DNA of 64,000 bases from Coriobacteriia bacterium (GCA_018368455.1 JAGZEG010000002.1:62001-126000); one strand, 5' to 3'. Shown: positions 53,667 through 63,283, counted from the stretch's first letter. Translations and numbers: made by a program. The notes: generated by a model not told the origin, from the letters alone.

Positions 53667-56201
53667 CTACGCGAACACCTCCGCCGCGATGCGAGCGGCC
53701 GTGGCAGCGTCTTTGGCATAGAAATCCGCGCCCACCATCTGGGCGTATTCGGGGTTGAGCACGGCGCCGCCCACCATGACGCGACACCAGGGGGCTTGCT
53801 CGTGCAGCAGCTCGATCGTCTGCCCCATGGCGCCCACCGTCGTCGTCATGAGCGCCGAGAGGCCGGCGAGCTGCAGGTGGTGCTCGACGACGCAGTCGGC
53901 CACCTTCTGCGGCTCGACATCGCGGCCCAGGTCGTACACTTCGTAGCCGTAGTTCTCGAGCAGCATCCGCACGATGTTCTTGCCAATGTCGTGGATATCG
54001 CCCTTCACCGTCGCGATGGCGACGGCTCCCTTCGACGTGGCAGCAGCGGCGCCCGACGAGGCCGCCTGCTCGCGGATGACCTCAAAGCCGACCTTTGCCA
54101 CCTCGGCCGCGGCCATGAGCTGCGGCAGGAAGAACGTCCCCTTCTCGAAGCGCTCGCCCACCTCGTCGAGCGCCGGGATGAGCACGCCGTTGATGACGTC
54201 CATGGCGTCGTGCGTAGCAAGCAGCTCGTGCACGGTGTCGGCCATGGGGCCGCGACGGCCCGTGAGGATGAGCTCGTGGGCCCGCGCCTCCGGGCTCTCG
54301 GGGACATCCGCAGTGCCGGCCTCGGCCACGCCGGGGGCTCCGGCCGGCCCGCCCTCGACCACCACCGGCGCACCAGATGGGCCGCTCGATGCCTTCTTGT
54401 CCGAGCGCCCCGCGTATACCGCGATGTAATCGGACGCGCCCTCGTCCTGGCAGTTCAGCACACGCCAGCTGCGCACGACGTCCATGTAGCGCTCCGACAG
54501 CGGGTTCATGATGGGCAGGTCGAGCCCCGCCTCGAACGCCGCCGTGAGAAACGTCGCGTTGAGCAGCTCGCGAAACGGCAGGCCGAAGCTCACGTTGCTC
54601 ACGCCGAGCACGCAGTGCGCCCCCGGCAGGCCCTCGCGCACAAGCCGGATAGCGCGAAGGATCTCGGCGGCGCCCGCCTGGTTTGTCGACACGGCCATGG
54701 CGAGGCAGTCGATGAGCACGTCGGAGCGTGGGATGCCCCGGGCCTCGGCGGCGTCGGCGATGCGACGCGCCACCTCGTAGCGCGCCTCCGCCGTCTCGGG
54801 GATGCCGTCATCGTCAAGCGTCAGCCCCACGACCGCGCAGCCATAGTGCGCCGCGATGGGCAGCACGGCGGCGATGCTCTCGGCTGTGCCGTTCACGGAG
54901 TTGATGATGGGCTTGCCCGGGTAGGAGCGCACGGCAGCCTCTATGGCCACCGGGTCGGACGAGTCGATCTGCAGCGGGCACGTCGTGACGCCCTGCAGCT
55001 CGCCCACGAGCCGCTCGAGCACGGCGGGCTCGTCTATCTCGGGCAGGCCGGCGTTGACGTCGAGTATCTGGGCGCCCGCCTGCACCTGAGCGATGGCCTC
55101 CCCCATCACGTAGTCGTGGTTGCCGCTGCGCAGGGCCTCCTTGAGGCGCTTCTTGCCCGTCGGGTTGATGCGCTCGCCGATGACGGCGACCTCGCGGCCC
55201 TCCAGTGTCACGAGCTCCTGCGCCGAGCACACGGCCAGCCCCTCGAAGCAGGCACCGCGCGGCGCAGGCTTCCCGCCCCGCGCGTCGATCAGCGCACGTT
55301 CGCCCGCGATGATAGCCGGGTTCGTGCCGCAGCAGCCGCCGATGACGGAGACGCCTGCATCGAGCATCTGCGCGACGGGGCCGCAGAACTCCTCGACCGT
55401 GATGTCGTACACCGTGGCGCCGCCGACCATCTTGGGCAGGCCGGCGTTGGGCTTCACCATGACGGGGCAGCTGGCATAGGGCAGCATGCGCTTAACGAGG
55501 GGCAGCGTGTCATCGGGCCCCAGCGAGCAGTTGATGCCGAGCACGTCGACGTCCAGCGCGCTGAGTGTGACGGCGGCCACCTCGGGCGTCGTGCCGAGGA
55601 ACGTGCGCCCGTCCTCGCCAAACGTCATCGTCGCGAAGATAGGCAGGTCGCTCTGCTCGCGACACGCCAGCACAGCGGTCTTCATCTCGGCCAAGTCGGC
55701 GATCGTCTCGACGAGGAAGGCGTCGGCGCCGTGAGCCGTGGCGGCGCGCACCTGCTCGGCGTAGAGTTCGTACGCCTCGTCAAAGCTCAGCGTACCCAGC
55801 GGCTCCATCAGCGTGCCGATGGGCCCCAGGTCCGCGGCGACATAGCGCGCCCCCGCCGCCCGGGCGCATGCGATGGCAGCGGCGAACACCTCATCAACGC
55901 TCGCCTGGCCCTGCAGCTTGAGGCGGTTGGCGCCGAACGTGTTGGCCGCGACCATCTCGGTGCCCACCTCGACGTAGGCGCGATGGACGCTCGTGATGAG
56001 GTCGGGGTCGGTCAGATTGAGCAGCTCGGGGATCTCGCCGGTCTTCGCACCGCGCGCCTGGAGCTGCGTCCCCATGGCGCCGTCGAACAGCAGCAGGTCC
56101 TCCCCCGCCAGAACGCGGGCGAGATGCTCGTCTTTGCAACGGCGTGGGCGCGGCGTCAGGCGATCCTCCGGCCAGGCATGGCGGGGTGCGGCGTTATCCA
56201 C
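53667..56201 (-). CDS. metH: Cobalamin-dependent methionine synthase lacking the reactivation domain
   Basis: 844 residues. Homocysteine domain (LLLFDGAMGTQLQARG; zinc cysteines in INCSLGPDD and GGCCGTNP), pterin-binding domain (VIGERINPTGKKRL, NDVNAG-like LDVNAGLPE), and a B12-binding module near the end with DIHDIGKN, where His is the axial ligand. E. coli MetH is about 1227 residues; here the C-terminal S-adenosylmethionine reactivation domain is absent and is supplied by the gene upstream. A short Pro/Gly linker near 640-660 separates the pterin and B12 parts. The GTG at 56201 has GGGAGG and overlaps the upstream gene by eight bases. Confidence 0.95.
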   Translation of the reverse strand: MDNAAPRHAWPEDRLTPRPRRCKDEHLARVLAGEDLLLFDGAMGTQLQARGAKTGEIPELLNLTDPDLITSVHRAYVEVGTEMVAANTFGANRLKLQGQASVDEVFAAAIACARAAGARYVAADLGPIGTLMEPLGTLSFDEAYELYAEQVRAATAHGADAFLVETIADLAEMKTAVLACREQSDLPIFATMTFGEDGRTFLGTTPEVAAVTLSALDVDVLGINCSLGPDDTLPLVKRMLPYASCPVMVKPNAGLPKMVGGATVYDITVEEFCGPVAQMLDAGVSVIGGCCGTNPAIIAGERALIDARGGKPAPRGACFEGLAVCSAQELVTLEGREVAVIGERINPTGKKRLKEALRSGNHDYVMGEAIAQVQAGAQILDVNAGLPEIDEPAVLERLVGELQGVTTCPLQIDSSDPVAIEAAVRSYPGKPIINSVNGTAESIAAVLPIAAHYGCAVVGLTLDDDGIPETAEARYEVARRIADAAEARGIPRSDVLIDCLAMAVSTNQAGAAEILRAIRLVREGLPGAHCVLGVSNVSFGLPFRELLNATFLTAAFEAGLDLPIMNPLSERYMDVVRSWRVLNCQDEGASDYIAVYAGRSDKKASSGPSGAPVVVEGGPAGAPGVAEAGTADVPESPEARAHELILTGRRGPMADTVHELLATHDAMDVINGVLIPALDEVGERFEKGTFFLPQLMAAAEVAKVGFEVIREQAASSGAAAATSKGAVAIATVKGDIHDIGKNIVRMLLENYGYEVYDLGRDVEPQKVADCVVEHHLQLAGLSALMTTTVGAMGQTIELLHEQAPWCRVMVGGAVLNPEYAQMVGADFYAKDAATAARIAAEVFA

Positions 56202-56895
56202 GGCAGGTCCTCCCGGTCTTTCGAATCTCGCAGAACTCGCGGCAGTGGCACTTGGAGCACAGGCGCAGGTGCGTAGGCTGGGGCTCATCGAACAGGCCGA
56301 TGACGGCCGTCACGCTCTTCGTCGGCACGAGCAGCAGCGTCGGCGTCAGCGTGAGCCCTAGGCGACGCTGGGCGTCGACGGCAGCGAGCATCTGGGGCTG
56401 CGCGTCGAGCCCCCAGTCCCCATGGCCGGGGCTGTACCGCGCGTTGGGAAACAGCCCGCGCTCACGGCCCTCGGCCACGATCTGCGCCTCCGTAGCGTCA
56501 GCGGCGCGCTCCACGAGCGTTGTGCACGCGGCGTCGAACACGACGGCGTCGAGCGGGTCAGCCTGCGAGAGGCGGCGCAGCTCGCGCTCGCTTGGGATGC
56601 CGAGCGTGCAGGCAAGAACGCCCACGGCGCGAGCCCCGGCGAGATGCGCCGTGATGTCGCGCCCATACGGAGCGAGGGCGCAGCCATCGAGCTCCAGCTC
56701 GGGAATGCCGTCATCACGCGTGCGAACGCCGGCGACGTCGTAGACGCGCCACGCCCCCGCTGGCTGGCACAGCGAAAGGCAGCGCGCCACCATCGCGTCG
56801 ATGCGCGCGGAGAGCTCTTCGGTCATGTCCTGGCCGGCATATCCCAAATAGCGCAGGACTTCGGCCCGGTCGATGCTCGCGATGTCGAACCTCAT
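56194..56895 (-). CDS. Free-standing methionine synthase reactivation-domain protein
   Basis: 233 residues resembling the stand-alone MetH activation-domain family (known from Thermotoga). Its fold binds AdoMet to remethylate inactive cob(II)alamin enzyme. The ARYSPGHGDWGL segment corresponds to the RPGYG AdoMet-binding loop of MetH. It ends in CSKCHCREFCEIRKTGRTC, a Cys-rich tail of six cysteines that could bind a metal or Fe-S cluster; such tails occur in this family. It lies between metF and metH, overlapping metH by eight bases, which fits an operon for methyl-group delivery and enzyme repair. Confidence 0.88.
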   Translation of the reverse strand: MRFDIASIDRAEVLRYLGYAGQDMTEELSARIDAMVARCLSLCQPAGAWRVYDVAGVRTRDDGIPELELDGCALAPYGRDITAHLAGARAVGVLACTLGIPSERELRRLSQADPLDAVVFDAACTTLVERAADATEAQIVAEGRERGLFPNARYSPGHGDWGLDAQPQMLAAVDAQRRLGLTLTPTLLLVPTKSVTAVIGLFDEPQPTHLRLCSKCHCREFCEIRKTGRTCRG

Positions 56896-56907
56896 GCGGC
56901 GGAGGCC

Positions 56908-57780
56908 CTACTCAGAGAGATAACCCACGGCGCGCAGGGCGGCAGCGGCGCTGGCGGCGACGGCAGGCTTGTTCATCGCGTAGACGTGCAGGCCGGCCAC
57001 ACCGTGATGCGCCAGATCGCACAGCTGCTCGCAGGCGTACTCGACGCCAGCCTTGCGCAAGCCCTCCGGATCGTCGGCATAGCGGGCCAGGCGCTTGACG
57101 ACCGGCGAGGGCAGCGTGGCGCCGCAGGTAAACGTCATGCGCGTGACCTGCGACTGGCTCGTAAACGGCATGATGCCCACGACGATGGGCACCGTGATGC
57201 CCGCCGCGTCGGCCGCGTCACGGAAGCGGTAGTACAGCTCGTTGTCGAAGAACAGCTGCGTCACGAAGAAGTCGGCGCCGGCGTCCTGCTTGGCCTTGAG
57301 GCGCTCGATGGAACGGCGGAAGTCCAGGCAGGCAACGTGGCCCTCGGGATAGCACGCCGCGCCGATGCACAGGGCATCCCCGCAGCGACGGCGCAGGTAG
57401 GCGATCAGATCGCTCGCATAGTTGAAGTCGACGGGCTCGCGGCCGGGCATCGGGTCGCCGCGCAGCGCAAGCACATTCTGGACGCCGCCCTGAGACAGGC
57501 CATGCATGAAAACGTCGACGTCGGACTCGTGCAGGCCCATGCACGTGAGGTGCGCCATCGTCGTGACGCCCGTGCGTTCCTGCAGCTGGCAGGCGATGGC
57601 CGACGTGTTGGCGGAGTTGCCCGTGCCACCGGCCGAGTACGTCACCGACACGAAGTCGGGAGCGAGCTTCGCAAGTTCGCCGCCCACTTCGAGCGCCGTC
57701 TCGATGGGCAGGTCGCCCTTGGGCGGAAACATCTCGAACGAGAACGTGCGCTTTTGGGCCAGGATGTCGCTGATCTTCAT
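56908..57780 (-). CDS. metF: Methylenetetrahydrofolate reductase
   Basis: 290 residues, usual length. Reduces 5,10-methylene-THF to 5-methyl-THF for MetH. Key elements: FSFEMFPPKGD with the catalytic Glu near the start, SVTYSAGGTG, HLTCMG, LALRGD, ADFFVTQLFFDN and IMPFTSQSQ. First gene of the metF - reactivation protein - metH operon, with 12 nt to the next start. The leader 57781-57888 shows no recognisable SAM or cobalamin riboswitch. Confidence 0.96.
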   Translation of the reverse strand: MKISDILAQKRTFSFEMFPPKGDLPIETALEVGGELAKLAPDFVSVTYSAGGTGNSANTSAIACQLQERTGVTTMAHLTCMGLHESDVDVFMHGLSQGGVQNVLALRGDPMPGREPVDFNYASDLIAYLRRRCGDALCIGAACYPEGHVACLDFRRSIERLKAKQDAGADFFVTQLFFDNELYYRFRDAADAAGITVPIVVGIMPFTSQSQVTRMTFTCGATLPSPVVKRLARYADDPEGLRKAGVEYACEQLCDLAHHGVAGLHVYAMNKPAVAASAAAALRAVGYLSE

Positions 57781-57888
57781 GGACTTCTCCTCGTTCGTCG
57801 CGTCGCAGGGCGCGGGCGAGCGAGGGCCTGTGCACCGGGCGAGCAGAAGCGCTGCACCACAGCGCCGCCGCCAACCACATCTCGCAGG

Positions 57889-58470
57889 CTATACGCTCAA
57901 ACCCGGTCTGATTGCGAGGTTATACCACGTGGCGAACGCGATGAACGCCACCCCTATGAGGACGAACAAAATGCTCCATTTGCGCTCTGTCGCCAGATAC
58001 TCTTCAAGCGACTTCTCTGAGGCGACGCGGATGTAGCCGTGGACGTTGGCGCGCATGGCGTAATAGATGGTGAAGGCCGCCGTGCCGATGGCAGCAAACG
58101 CCGCAAGCCACGCCATCTGCTGGCCGTGGACCGCGGCGTAGATGAGGTTGTCCAGCACGAGCCACAGCGGGTAGAACAGGATCATGAACCACTGGCCGTG
58201 CACCGGGCCCCACAGCGCCGGCATGAACAGGGCGCCGATGTTGAGCGAGGGCATGTGAGGCTTGGGCTCGTCGAGCCCCAGCAACAACGCGACGGCGATG
58301 CTCTGGCGCGGGTGTCCCTTGCTCTTGCACGAGAAGTCGGGCCCCACCTCGACGAACTGCCCGCACTGCCGGCAGAAGCCCACATAGCGCATGCCACGCG
58401 GGGCATGAGGGATCTTGTCGCCGTCGTTGGGCGAACCCACAAATCTCGCGTTGTTGTTGCCGTCGGCCAT
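57889..58470 (-). CDS. Small membrane protein with N-terminal zinc-ribbon
   Basis: 193 residues. Near residues 33-50 a CRQCGQF...C pattern suggests a degenerate zinc ribbon (third Cys in FSCKSKGH). Three or so helices follow (GALFMPALWGPVHGQWFMILF, LDNLIYAAV, and a C-terminal anchor near 170-188). It resembles the DUF2628-type small membrane proteins, but I am not certain. ATG 58470 has AAAGGAGG. Located 38 nt after the hydrogenase protease gene and probably read through from it; a functional link is not established. Confidence 0.75.
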   Translation of the reverse strand: MADGNNNARFVGSPNDGDKIPHAPRGMRYVGFCRQCGQFVEVGPDFSCKSKGHPRQSIAVALLLGLDEPKPHMPSLNIGALFMPALWGPVHGQWFMILFYPLWLVLDNLIYAAVHGQQMAWLAAFAAIGTAAFTIYYAMRANVHGYIRVASEKSLEEYLATERKWSILFVLIGVAFIAFATWYNLAIRPGLSV

Positions 58471-58508
58471 GGGGCCTCCTTTATCGAACGCGCACATCAG
58501 GCGCCTCG

Positions 58509-59414
58509 CTACCGGGCATCGCCTTCCATCGTAGCGCACGAGCGGACGAGCCGCTGCACCGCTCCGATGACCACATCACAATCGTGGTCGTTCGTCGTGG
58601 GGCGCACATCCACGACGAGCAGAGCGCGGCCGGTGGCGTCCCCGTCTACGGCAAGGCCCAGCTCCACGCGGGGGCCCAGCCGGGCAGCCAGCTCCGCAAA
58701 TGCGGTCGCAGCCTCACCAGCGCAGCCGGGGACAGTGCAGACGACCCGCTCGAGCGCCCTGTCGGATCCCTCCGTGCCGCGAGGGTCACCCACGATCTCA
58801 GCACCCACAGCCCGCAGGCCCGCCGTCAGATAGCGCGTCATCACGGAAACGTCGGGCGCGCCTATCACCTGCGGCATCGGCAGCGTCGAGCGCAGCTGGG
58901 AGGCAGCCACGGCGTCCTCGTCATCAAGGCGGTCGCACACCTCCAGGCCCAGCTCGTCACGCAGCCAGCGCGCCGCGGCGGCAGCCAGCAGCGGGACGGC
59001 GGCGGCGACACGCGGCGTCAGCCCCATCGTGAAGTTGGCGGGCGACATGTTCTCGACCTGCACGCCCAGGCAGTGTCCCTCGCAGCTCACGCCCATGAGC
59101 GCGGCCGCCGCCAACACGTCGGCGAAGCGCATCTCATGCAACGACAACGTGCCCGGGCCGCTCGTCGCGGCGTCCTCCGGAGCGAACGAGAACAGCGCGC
59201 CCGGCTCGGCACCTGGCACTTCCACGGCGTCGAGCACGAGCGCGCGATCGTATGAGCGCAGGTCGGAGATGATGGCCATGCCCATGACCGCGCGGTCGAG
59301 CACATCCACCTCAGTCGGCAGCTCGTAGCGGGCTGCGAGATAGCGACCGCACGCCGGCCCCACGCCCTCGTCGAGCAGCAGCTCATTGCCGATGCAGATC
59401 ACCGCGACGCGCAT
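58509..59414 (-). CDS. hyaD: [NiFe]-hydrogenase maturation protease with C-terminal extension
   Basis: 301 residues. The first 155 form the HyaD/HybD peptidase that trims the large subunit C-terminus after nickel insertion: CIGNELLLDEGVGP near the start and DRAVMGMAIISDLRSYDRALVLDAV, the metal-sensing face. The remaining 145 residues have no HyaD counterpart; they include LPMPQVIGAPDVSVMTRYL and the strand-like ALLVVDVRPT, and I cannot place them. ATG 59414 has GAAGGGGA. It follows the hydrogenase genes but lies beyond a hairpin at 59438. Confidence 0.9.
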   Translation of the reverse strand: MRVAVICIGNELLLDEGVGPACGRYLAARYELPTEVDVLDRAVMGMAIISDLRSYDRALVLDAVEVPGAEPGALFSFAPEDAATSGPGTLSLHEMRFADVLAAAALMGVSCEGHCLGVQVENMSPANFTMGLTPRVAAAVPLLAAAAARWLRDELGLEVCDRLDDEDAVAASQLRSTLPMPQVIGAPDVSVMTRYLTAGLRAVGAEIVGDPRGTEGSDRALERVVCTVPGCAGEAATAFAELAARLGPRVELGLAVDGDATGRALLVVDVRPTTNDHDCDVVIGAVQRLVRSCATMEGDAR

Positions 59415-59437
59415 TGTGTCCCCTTCGATAGACAAAA

Positions 59438-59474
59438 GCCGGCCCCGGACCCATCGCGCGGATCCGAGGCCGGC
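59438..59474 (-). terminator. Terminator or attenuator between hyaC and the protease gene
   Basis: GCCGGCCCCGGACC (59438-59451) pairs with 59460-59474 with one bulge. On the minus strand the stem is followed by TTTTGTC. It lies only 24 bases before the hyaD start, so it may set protease level below that of the structural genes. Confidence 0.7.
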
Positions 59475-59542
59475 CATCTCACACATTTACGCGCCCCACA
59501 CGCAAGGGCAGCGCATTTGTGGCAGAGAAGCGCCCGAAAAAC

Positions 59543-60277
59543 TTAGCTGCGGGTCTTCATCGTGCCGGTGGCCGGGGCCTCGCCGAAGCTCGGCTCCTCG
59601 CCCATGCCGTCGAAGCCAACGACGTTGCGCTTCACCGGGTCGTACACCAGGCCGCCGTGCTCCTTGCGGAACAGGATGAGCTTCGAAGGCGCGATGCCTT
59701 CGATGTTGGCCAGGTAGATGTGGAACATCATGATGATGATGATCACGAACATCACGAAGAAGTGGAACAGACGCACGTTCATGATGCCCATGCCATTGAT
59801 CAGGAACTGCGAGATGCCCCACTCGCTCGTCGGGATCCACAGCGCGAAGCCCGTCCAGGCCATCAGCAGGATGCACACGGGGATGACCAGGTAGGCGATC
59901 TTCTGCGGAACGCCGAGCTTGGCTCCCAGGGGGTGCTCCTTCTGGATGAACAGGTAGTACTTGATCCACGCGATGAACTGGTGACGGCTGTTCTTCTGGG
60001 GCAGCCACGTCCAGATGTCGCGGACCTGCGAGCGCGTACCACCGGTCGGCGAGCTCTTGATGAAGAACGACAGGAGGATACGGGCCAGGCAGTTGAGCGT
60101 GACGACGATGCCGCAGAACACGTGGATGCCACGCGCCATGCTCATGGCCAGCGGGAAGAACGGGTAGTGAATGTAGAAGCCCGTGAAGATGAGCAGGAAC
60201 ATGCACACCAGGTTGATCCAGTGCGTGATCACGAAGGGCATCGGGTGCGCTTCACGATAGTGCGCGAGGTGTGCCAT
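59543..60277 (-). CDS. hyaC: [NiFe]-hydrogenase b-type cytochrome subunit
   Basis: 244 residues with four membrane helices, anchoring the hydrogenase and passing electrons to quinone. Haem-ligand histidines are in ITHWINLVCM, RGIHVFCGIV and the last helix (FHFFVMFVI...FHIYLANIEG). The start codon directly abuts the hyaB stop (TAAATG). A cytoplasmic C-terminal tail of 40 residues follows the last helix. Confidence 0.95.
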   Translation of the reverse strand: MAHLAHYREAHPMPFVITHWINLVCMFLLIFTGFYIHYPFFPLAMSMARGIHVFCGIVVTLNCLARILLSFFIKSSPTGGTRSQVRDIWTWLPQKNSRHQFIAWIKYYLFIQKEHPLGAKLGVPQKIAYLVIPVCILLMAWTGFALWIPTSEWGISQFLINGMGIMNVRLFHFFVMFVIIIIMMFHIYLANIEGIAPSKLILFRKEHGGLVYDPVKRNVVGFDGMGEEPSFGEAPATGTMKTRS

Positions 60278-61945
60278 TTACCTCACCCCCCAGGGGCTCT
60301 CAAGCGACGTGAAGCTCTTGCCCGTCTTGGGCTCGAACACGTGCACGGAGCAAGCCGTGCAGGGGTCGTAGCTGTGGACGAGGCGCAGGGCCTTGATCGG
60401 CTTCTCGACGTCATCGACCTCGACGCCGATGAGGGCGTTCTCCAGCGGGCCGAGCACGCCGGAAGCGTCGCGCGGGCTCAGGTTCCACGTCGAAGGGATG
60501 ATGATCTGGTAGGACTTGATGTTGCCACCCTCGTGGGCCGCCATGTGATACAGGGCGCCACGCGGGGCCTCCCACAGACCCTCGCCCTGGCCGGAGTCGT
60601 TCGTCGGCTTCGTATACCAGTCGCAGCCGCCGTTGGCGATGTAGGCGATGAGATCCGTGACCTCCTGCTGGGCGCGCTCAGCCAGGTAGACCGTCTCGCA
60701 GGCGCGGGCGACGATGCGGCCCGTCGTGGACTCGAGATAGTGCAGCTCGCCCTTGTGGCCCAGGGCCTCCAGAGCCTCGTCAACGAGCTCGACGATGCGC
60801 TCGACGCCGCGCTTGTACGCGACGAGAACGCGCGCCAGGCTGCCGGCCTCGCAGGGCTTGCCCTTGTAGCGCGGGGCCTTGCACCAGGAGTACTTGGACT
60901 CGGTGTCGTAGCCCGTCGCCGGGAACCACGGGTCAGTGATGCCCTCGATGGGGTCCTTGGCCTCGTGCTCCTTGTAGTAGGCGTGCGTCGTGTCCTCGAC
61001 GATGTTGCGAGGATCGACGTCCTCGAGCACCCAGTCGTCACCCTCGGCCAGCAGGACGCCGGCGGGCAGGTAACGGTCGTTCAGCTCGAACGACGAAGAC
61101 TCGAACACGCCCCACGCGATGTAGTCGCCGTAACTCTTGCCGTACTCGAAGCCGTTCTCATAGGCCTTGGCCAGGATGAGGGCGTCGGGCCAGAGCGTGG
61201 CCTTGACCCACTTGGCGATGTCGTCGAAGCGGAACTTGATGTCGTCGAGCTTCTCCGCCGTGGGATAGAAGGCCGTGCCACCGGTCAGGCACGTCGTGAT
61301 GTGGGGCATCTTGCCGCCGATGATGCCGTTGATCTCAGCTGCCTTGGCCTGCTGCTCGAGAGCCTCGAGGTAGTGGGCCGTGCAGATGAGGTCCAGCTCA
61401 GGGGAGAGCTGGTAGGCAGCGCTGCCGTCGGCGTTGTTCGCGTCGAACCAGTTGCCCGAGAAGATGGACAGCTGGCCGTTCTCGGCGAACGCGGCGAGGC
61501 GGTTCTTGATGTTCTGGAAGTCGGCCGTGGACGTGCCAGCCTCCTGGGCAGCCTGGAGGGCAGCCGCGACATCAGCGTTCACAGCGTTGAGCGGGTTGAT
61601 GTAATCAAGGCCGTTCAGCACGTAGAACCACGTGATGTGGGAGTAGAGGAACTGGCCGAACTCCGTGAGGTTGCGCACCATGCGGCCGCCCTCGGGCGGG
61701 TTGACGCCCAGGGCCTTCTCGGAGGCCATGGCGGCGGCGTTGGCGTGCGACACGGGGCAGACGCCGCAGATACGCTGGGCGATCTGGATGGCGTCATCAG
61801 CCGTGCGGTTCTCGAGAATGAGCTCCATGCCGCGGAACAGACCGGCAGAGGACCAAGCGTCGACGATCTTGCCGTCCTCGACCTCCATCTCGATACGCAG
61901 GTGACCCTCAATACGGGTTACCGGGTCGATAGTCGTACGTGCCAT
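60278..61945 (-). CDS. hyaB: [NiFe]-hydrogenase large subunit
   Basis: 555 residues. Carries the nickel site: Cys60 and Cys63 in RICGVC, and Cys529 and Cys532 in DPCTACSVH. The RIEGHLRIE and SAGLFRGMELIL motifs mark a group 1 type membrane-bound uptake enzyme. The precursor has a 20-residue tail after His535, which the HyaD protease would remove. The GGGAGGTG site lies within the end of hyaA, and TAA of hyaA directly precedes the ATG. Confidence 0.97.
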   Translation of the reverse strand: MARTTIDPVTRIEGHLRIEMEVEDGKIVDAWSSAGLFRGMELILENRTADDAIQIAQRICGVCPVSHANAAAMASEKALGVNPPEGGRMVRNLTEFGQFLYSHITWFYVLNGLDYINPLNAVNADVAAALQAAQEAGTSTADFQNIKNRLAAFAENGQLSIFSGNWFDANNADGSAAYQLSPELDLICTAHYLEALEQQAKAAEINGIIGGKMPHITTCLTGGTAFYPTAEKLDDIKFRFDDIAKWVKATLWPDALILAKAYENGFEYGKSYGDYIAWGVFESSSFELNDRYLPAGVLLAEGDDWVLEDVDPRNIVEDTTHAYYKEHEAKDPIEGITDPWFPATGYDTESKYSWCKAPRYKGKPCEAGSLARVLVAYKRGVERIVELVDEALEALGHKGELHYLESTTGRIVARACETVYLAERAQQEVTDLIAYIANGGCDWYTKPTNDSGQGEGLWEAPRGALYHMAAHEGGNIKSYQIIIPSTWNLSPRDASGVLGPLENALIGVEVDDVEKPIKALRLVHSYDPCTACSVHVFEPKTGKSFTSLESPWGVR

Positions 61946-63283
61946 TTATCGCGCACCTCCCTTCGTATCGGTATCGTTGAGATCGATGCCGTTCTCCTCG
62001 GCCAGCTTGACCGAGTGGGCCTTGCCGCGCAGCTTGCGCTTCTCGACGCCCTCGTCGTCCAGCTCGTCGTAGAGCTTGTTGGCGACCTTGGCGTACTCGG
62101 TGGCCTGGCCGTTGTGCTTCTTGATGTCGTAGGCGCGCTCAACCTCGAAGTCAGCGCCGCCGTCCGTACGACCCGTCAGCTTCATGCCGAACGCATGCAC
62201 GCCGATGACCACGGCGATAGCGGCCGTGAGCACGCCGCCGATAGCCGCCGGGGAGATCTTCCAGTCGAAGAGCTGGTAGTAACGATGACGCGCGTGGAAA
62301 GGCGTGTTCTCGTCGACCCAGTTCATGGCCGGGTGCATCGGGGTGATGACGCCGCAGCCCAGGCAGGGCGAGCCGGCCTCGATGCAGAACGACGTGCGGC
62401 GGTTCCACTTGACGATCGGGCAGTTCGTGAACGTCTGCGGGCCCTTGCAGCCCAGCGGATACAGGCAGTACCCCTTCTTCTCCTCCTCGGAGCCGAACTG
62501 GTACACGAACTCGCCGTTCTCGAAGTGGCCACGACGCGGGCAGTTGTCATGGATCGTCTGATTGAACATCAGCTTGGGCTCGTTCTTGGCGTTGAGCTCA
62601 GGCAGACGGCCCATCAGCAGGTACTCGACGAGCACAGCCACGAGCCACTCGGGGTTAGCCGGGCAGCACGGGATGTTGATGACCGGCGTCTCGATGCCGT
62701 TCTTCTGCAGGAACTTCTGGACACCGCAGGCATGAGACGGGTTGGGGCGCGCAGCCTGCCAACCGCCATCGCATGCGCAGGAGCCCATGGCGACAACGGC
62801 GTCGGCGCTGGCAGCGCTCTCCAGCAGGATCTCCGTGCCCTTCTCGCCGGCGACGCGCAGGGCATTGCCCTCCCAGCCCTCAACGACGGAGCCCTCGTAG
62901 ACGAGGATGTAGCCGCCGTTGGCGATGGTCTGCTTGCGCGCCTCCTCCGTCGAATAGCCAGCCGCAGCCGAGATGGTCTCCATGTAGTTCACGGAGAGCA
63001 GCTCGAGCACGACCGTAGCAACATCAGGCGACTCCACCTGGACAAACGACTCGGTGCACCCCGTGCACGACGAGCCCTCCACCCAGATGATCGGCTTGAG
63101 ATTGCCCTGAGCCTGACCGATCACATTCTCGAGAGCGCTGGCGACCTGCGGGGCCGCCACCTCGGAAAGACCGATCATCGCGGCGAGGCCGGCGCAATAC
63201 TTGAGGAAGCTGCGACGGGAGATACCGCGGGACTCCAGGATCGACTCAGCCTTGCTTGCCTCGACGACCTGTTGTGTTGCCAT
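61946..63283 (-). CDS. hyaA: [NiFe]-hydrogenase small subunit, Tat substrate
   Basis: 445 residues. Twin-arginine signal SRRSFLKYC (Arg23-24) exports the folded dimer. Electron-relay clusters are visible: proximal (CTGC at 73-76, GSCACDGG, PCCPANP), distal (HDNCPRRGHF and GYCLYPLGCKGP), and medial (NCP, FCIEAGSPCLGCG). A membrane helix near 350-370 (AIGGVLTAAIAVVIGVHAFG) and a 70-residue charged tail end the protein, a tail longer than in E. coli HyaA. GGGAGGTG precedes the ATG. First gene of hyaABC. Confidence 0.97.
   Translation of the reverse strand: MATQQVVEASKAESILESRGISRRSFLKYCAGLAAMIGLSEVAAPQVASALENVIGQAQGNLKPIIWVEGSSCTGCTESFVQVESPDVATVVLELLSVNYMETISAAAGYSTEEARKQTIANGGYILVYEGSVVEGWEGNALRVAGEKGTEILLESAASADAVVAMGSCACDGGWQAARPNPSHACGVQKFLQKNGIETPVINIPCCPANPEWLVAVLVEYLLMGRLPELNAKNEPKLMFNQTIHDNCPRRGHFENGEFVYQFGSEEEKKGYCLYPLGCKGPQTFTNCPIVKWNRRTSFCIEAGSPCLGCGVITPMHPAMNWVDENTPFHARHRYYQLFDWKISPAAIGGVLTAAIAVVIGVHAFGMKLTGRTDGGADFEVERAYDIKKHNGQATEYAKVANKLYDELDDEGVEKRKLRGKAHSVKLAEENGIDLNDTDTKGGAR

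Noticed and set aside
53388..56276. A 962-codon open frame antisense to metH
   Set aside because: Shadow of the methionine synthase gene; no ribosome binding site or recognisable domain.
57781..57888. SAM or cobalamin riboswitch before metF
   Set aside because: Only 108 nt are available and no conserved box is recognisable.
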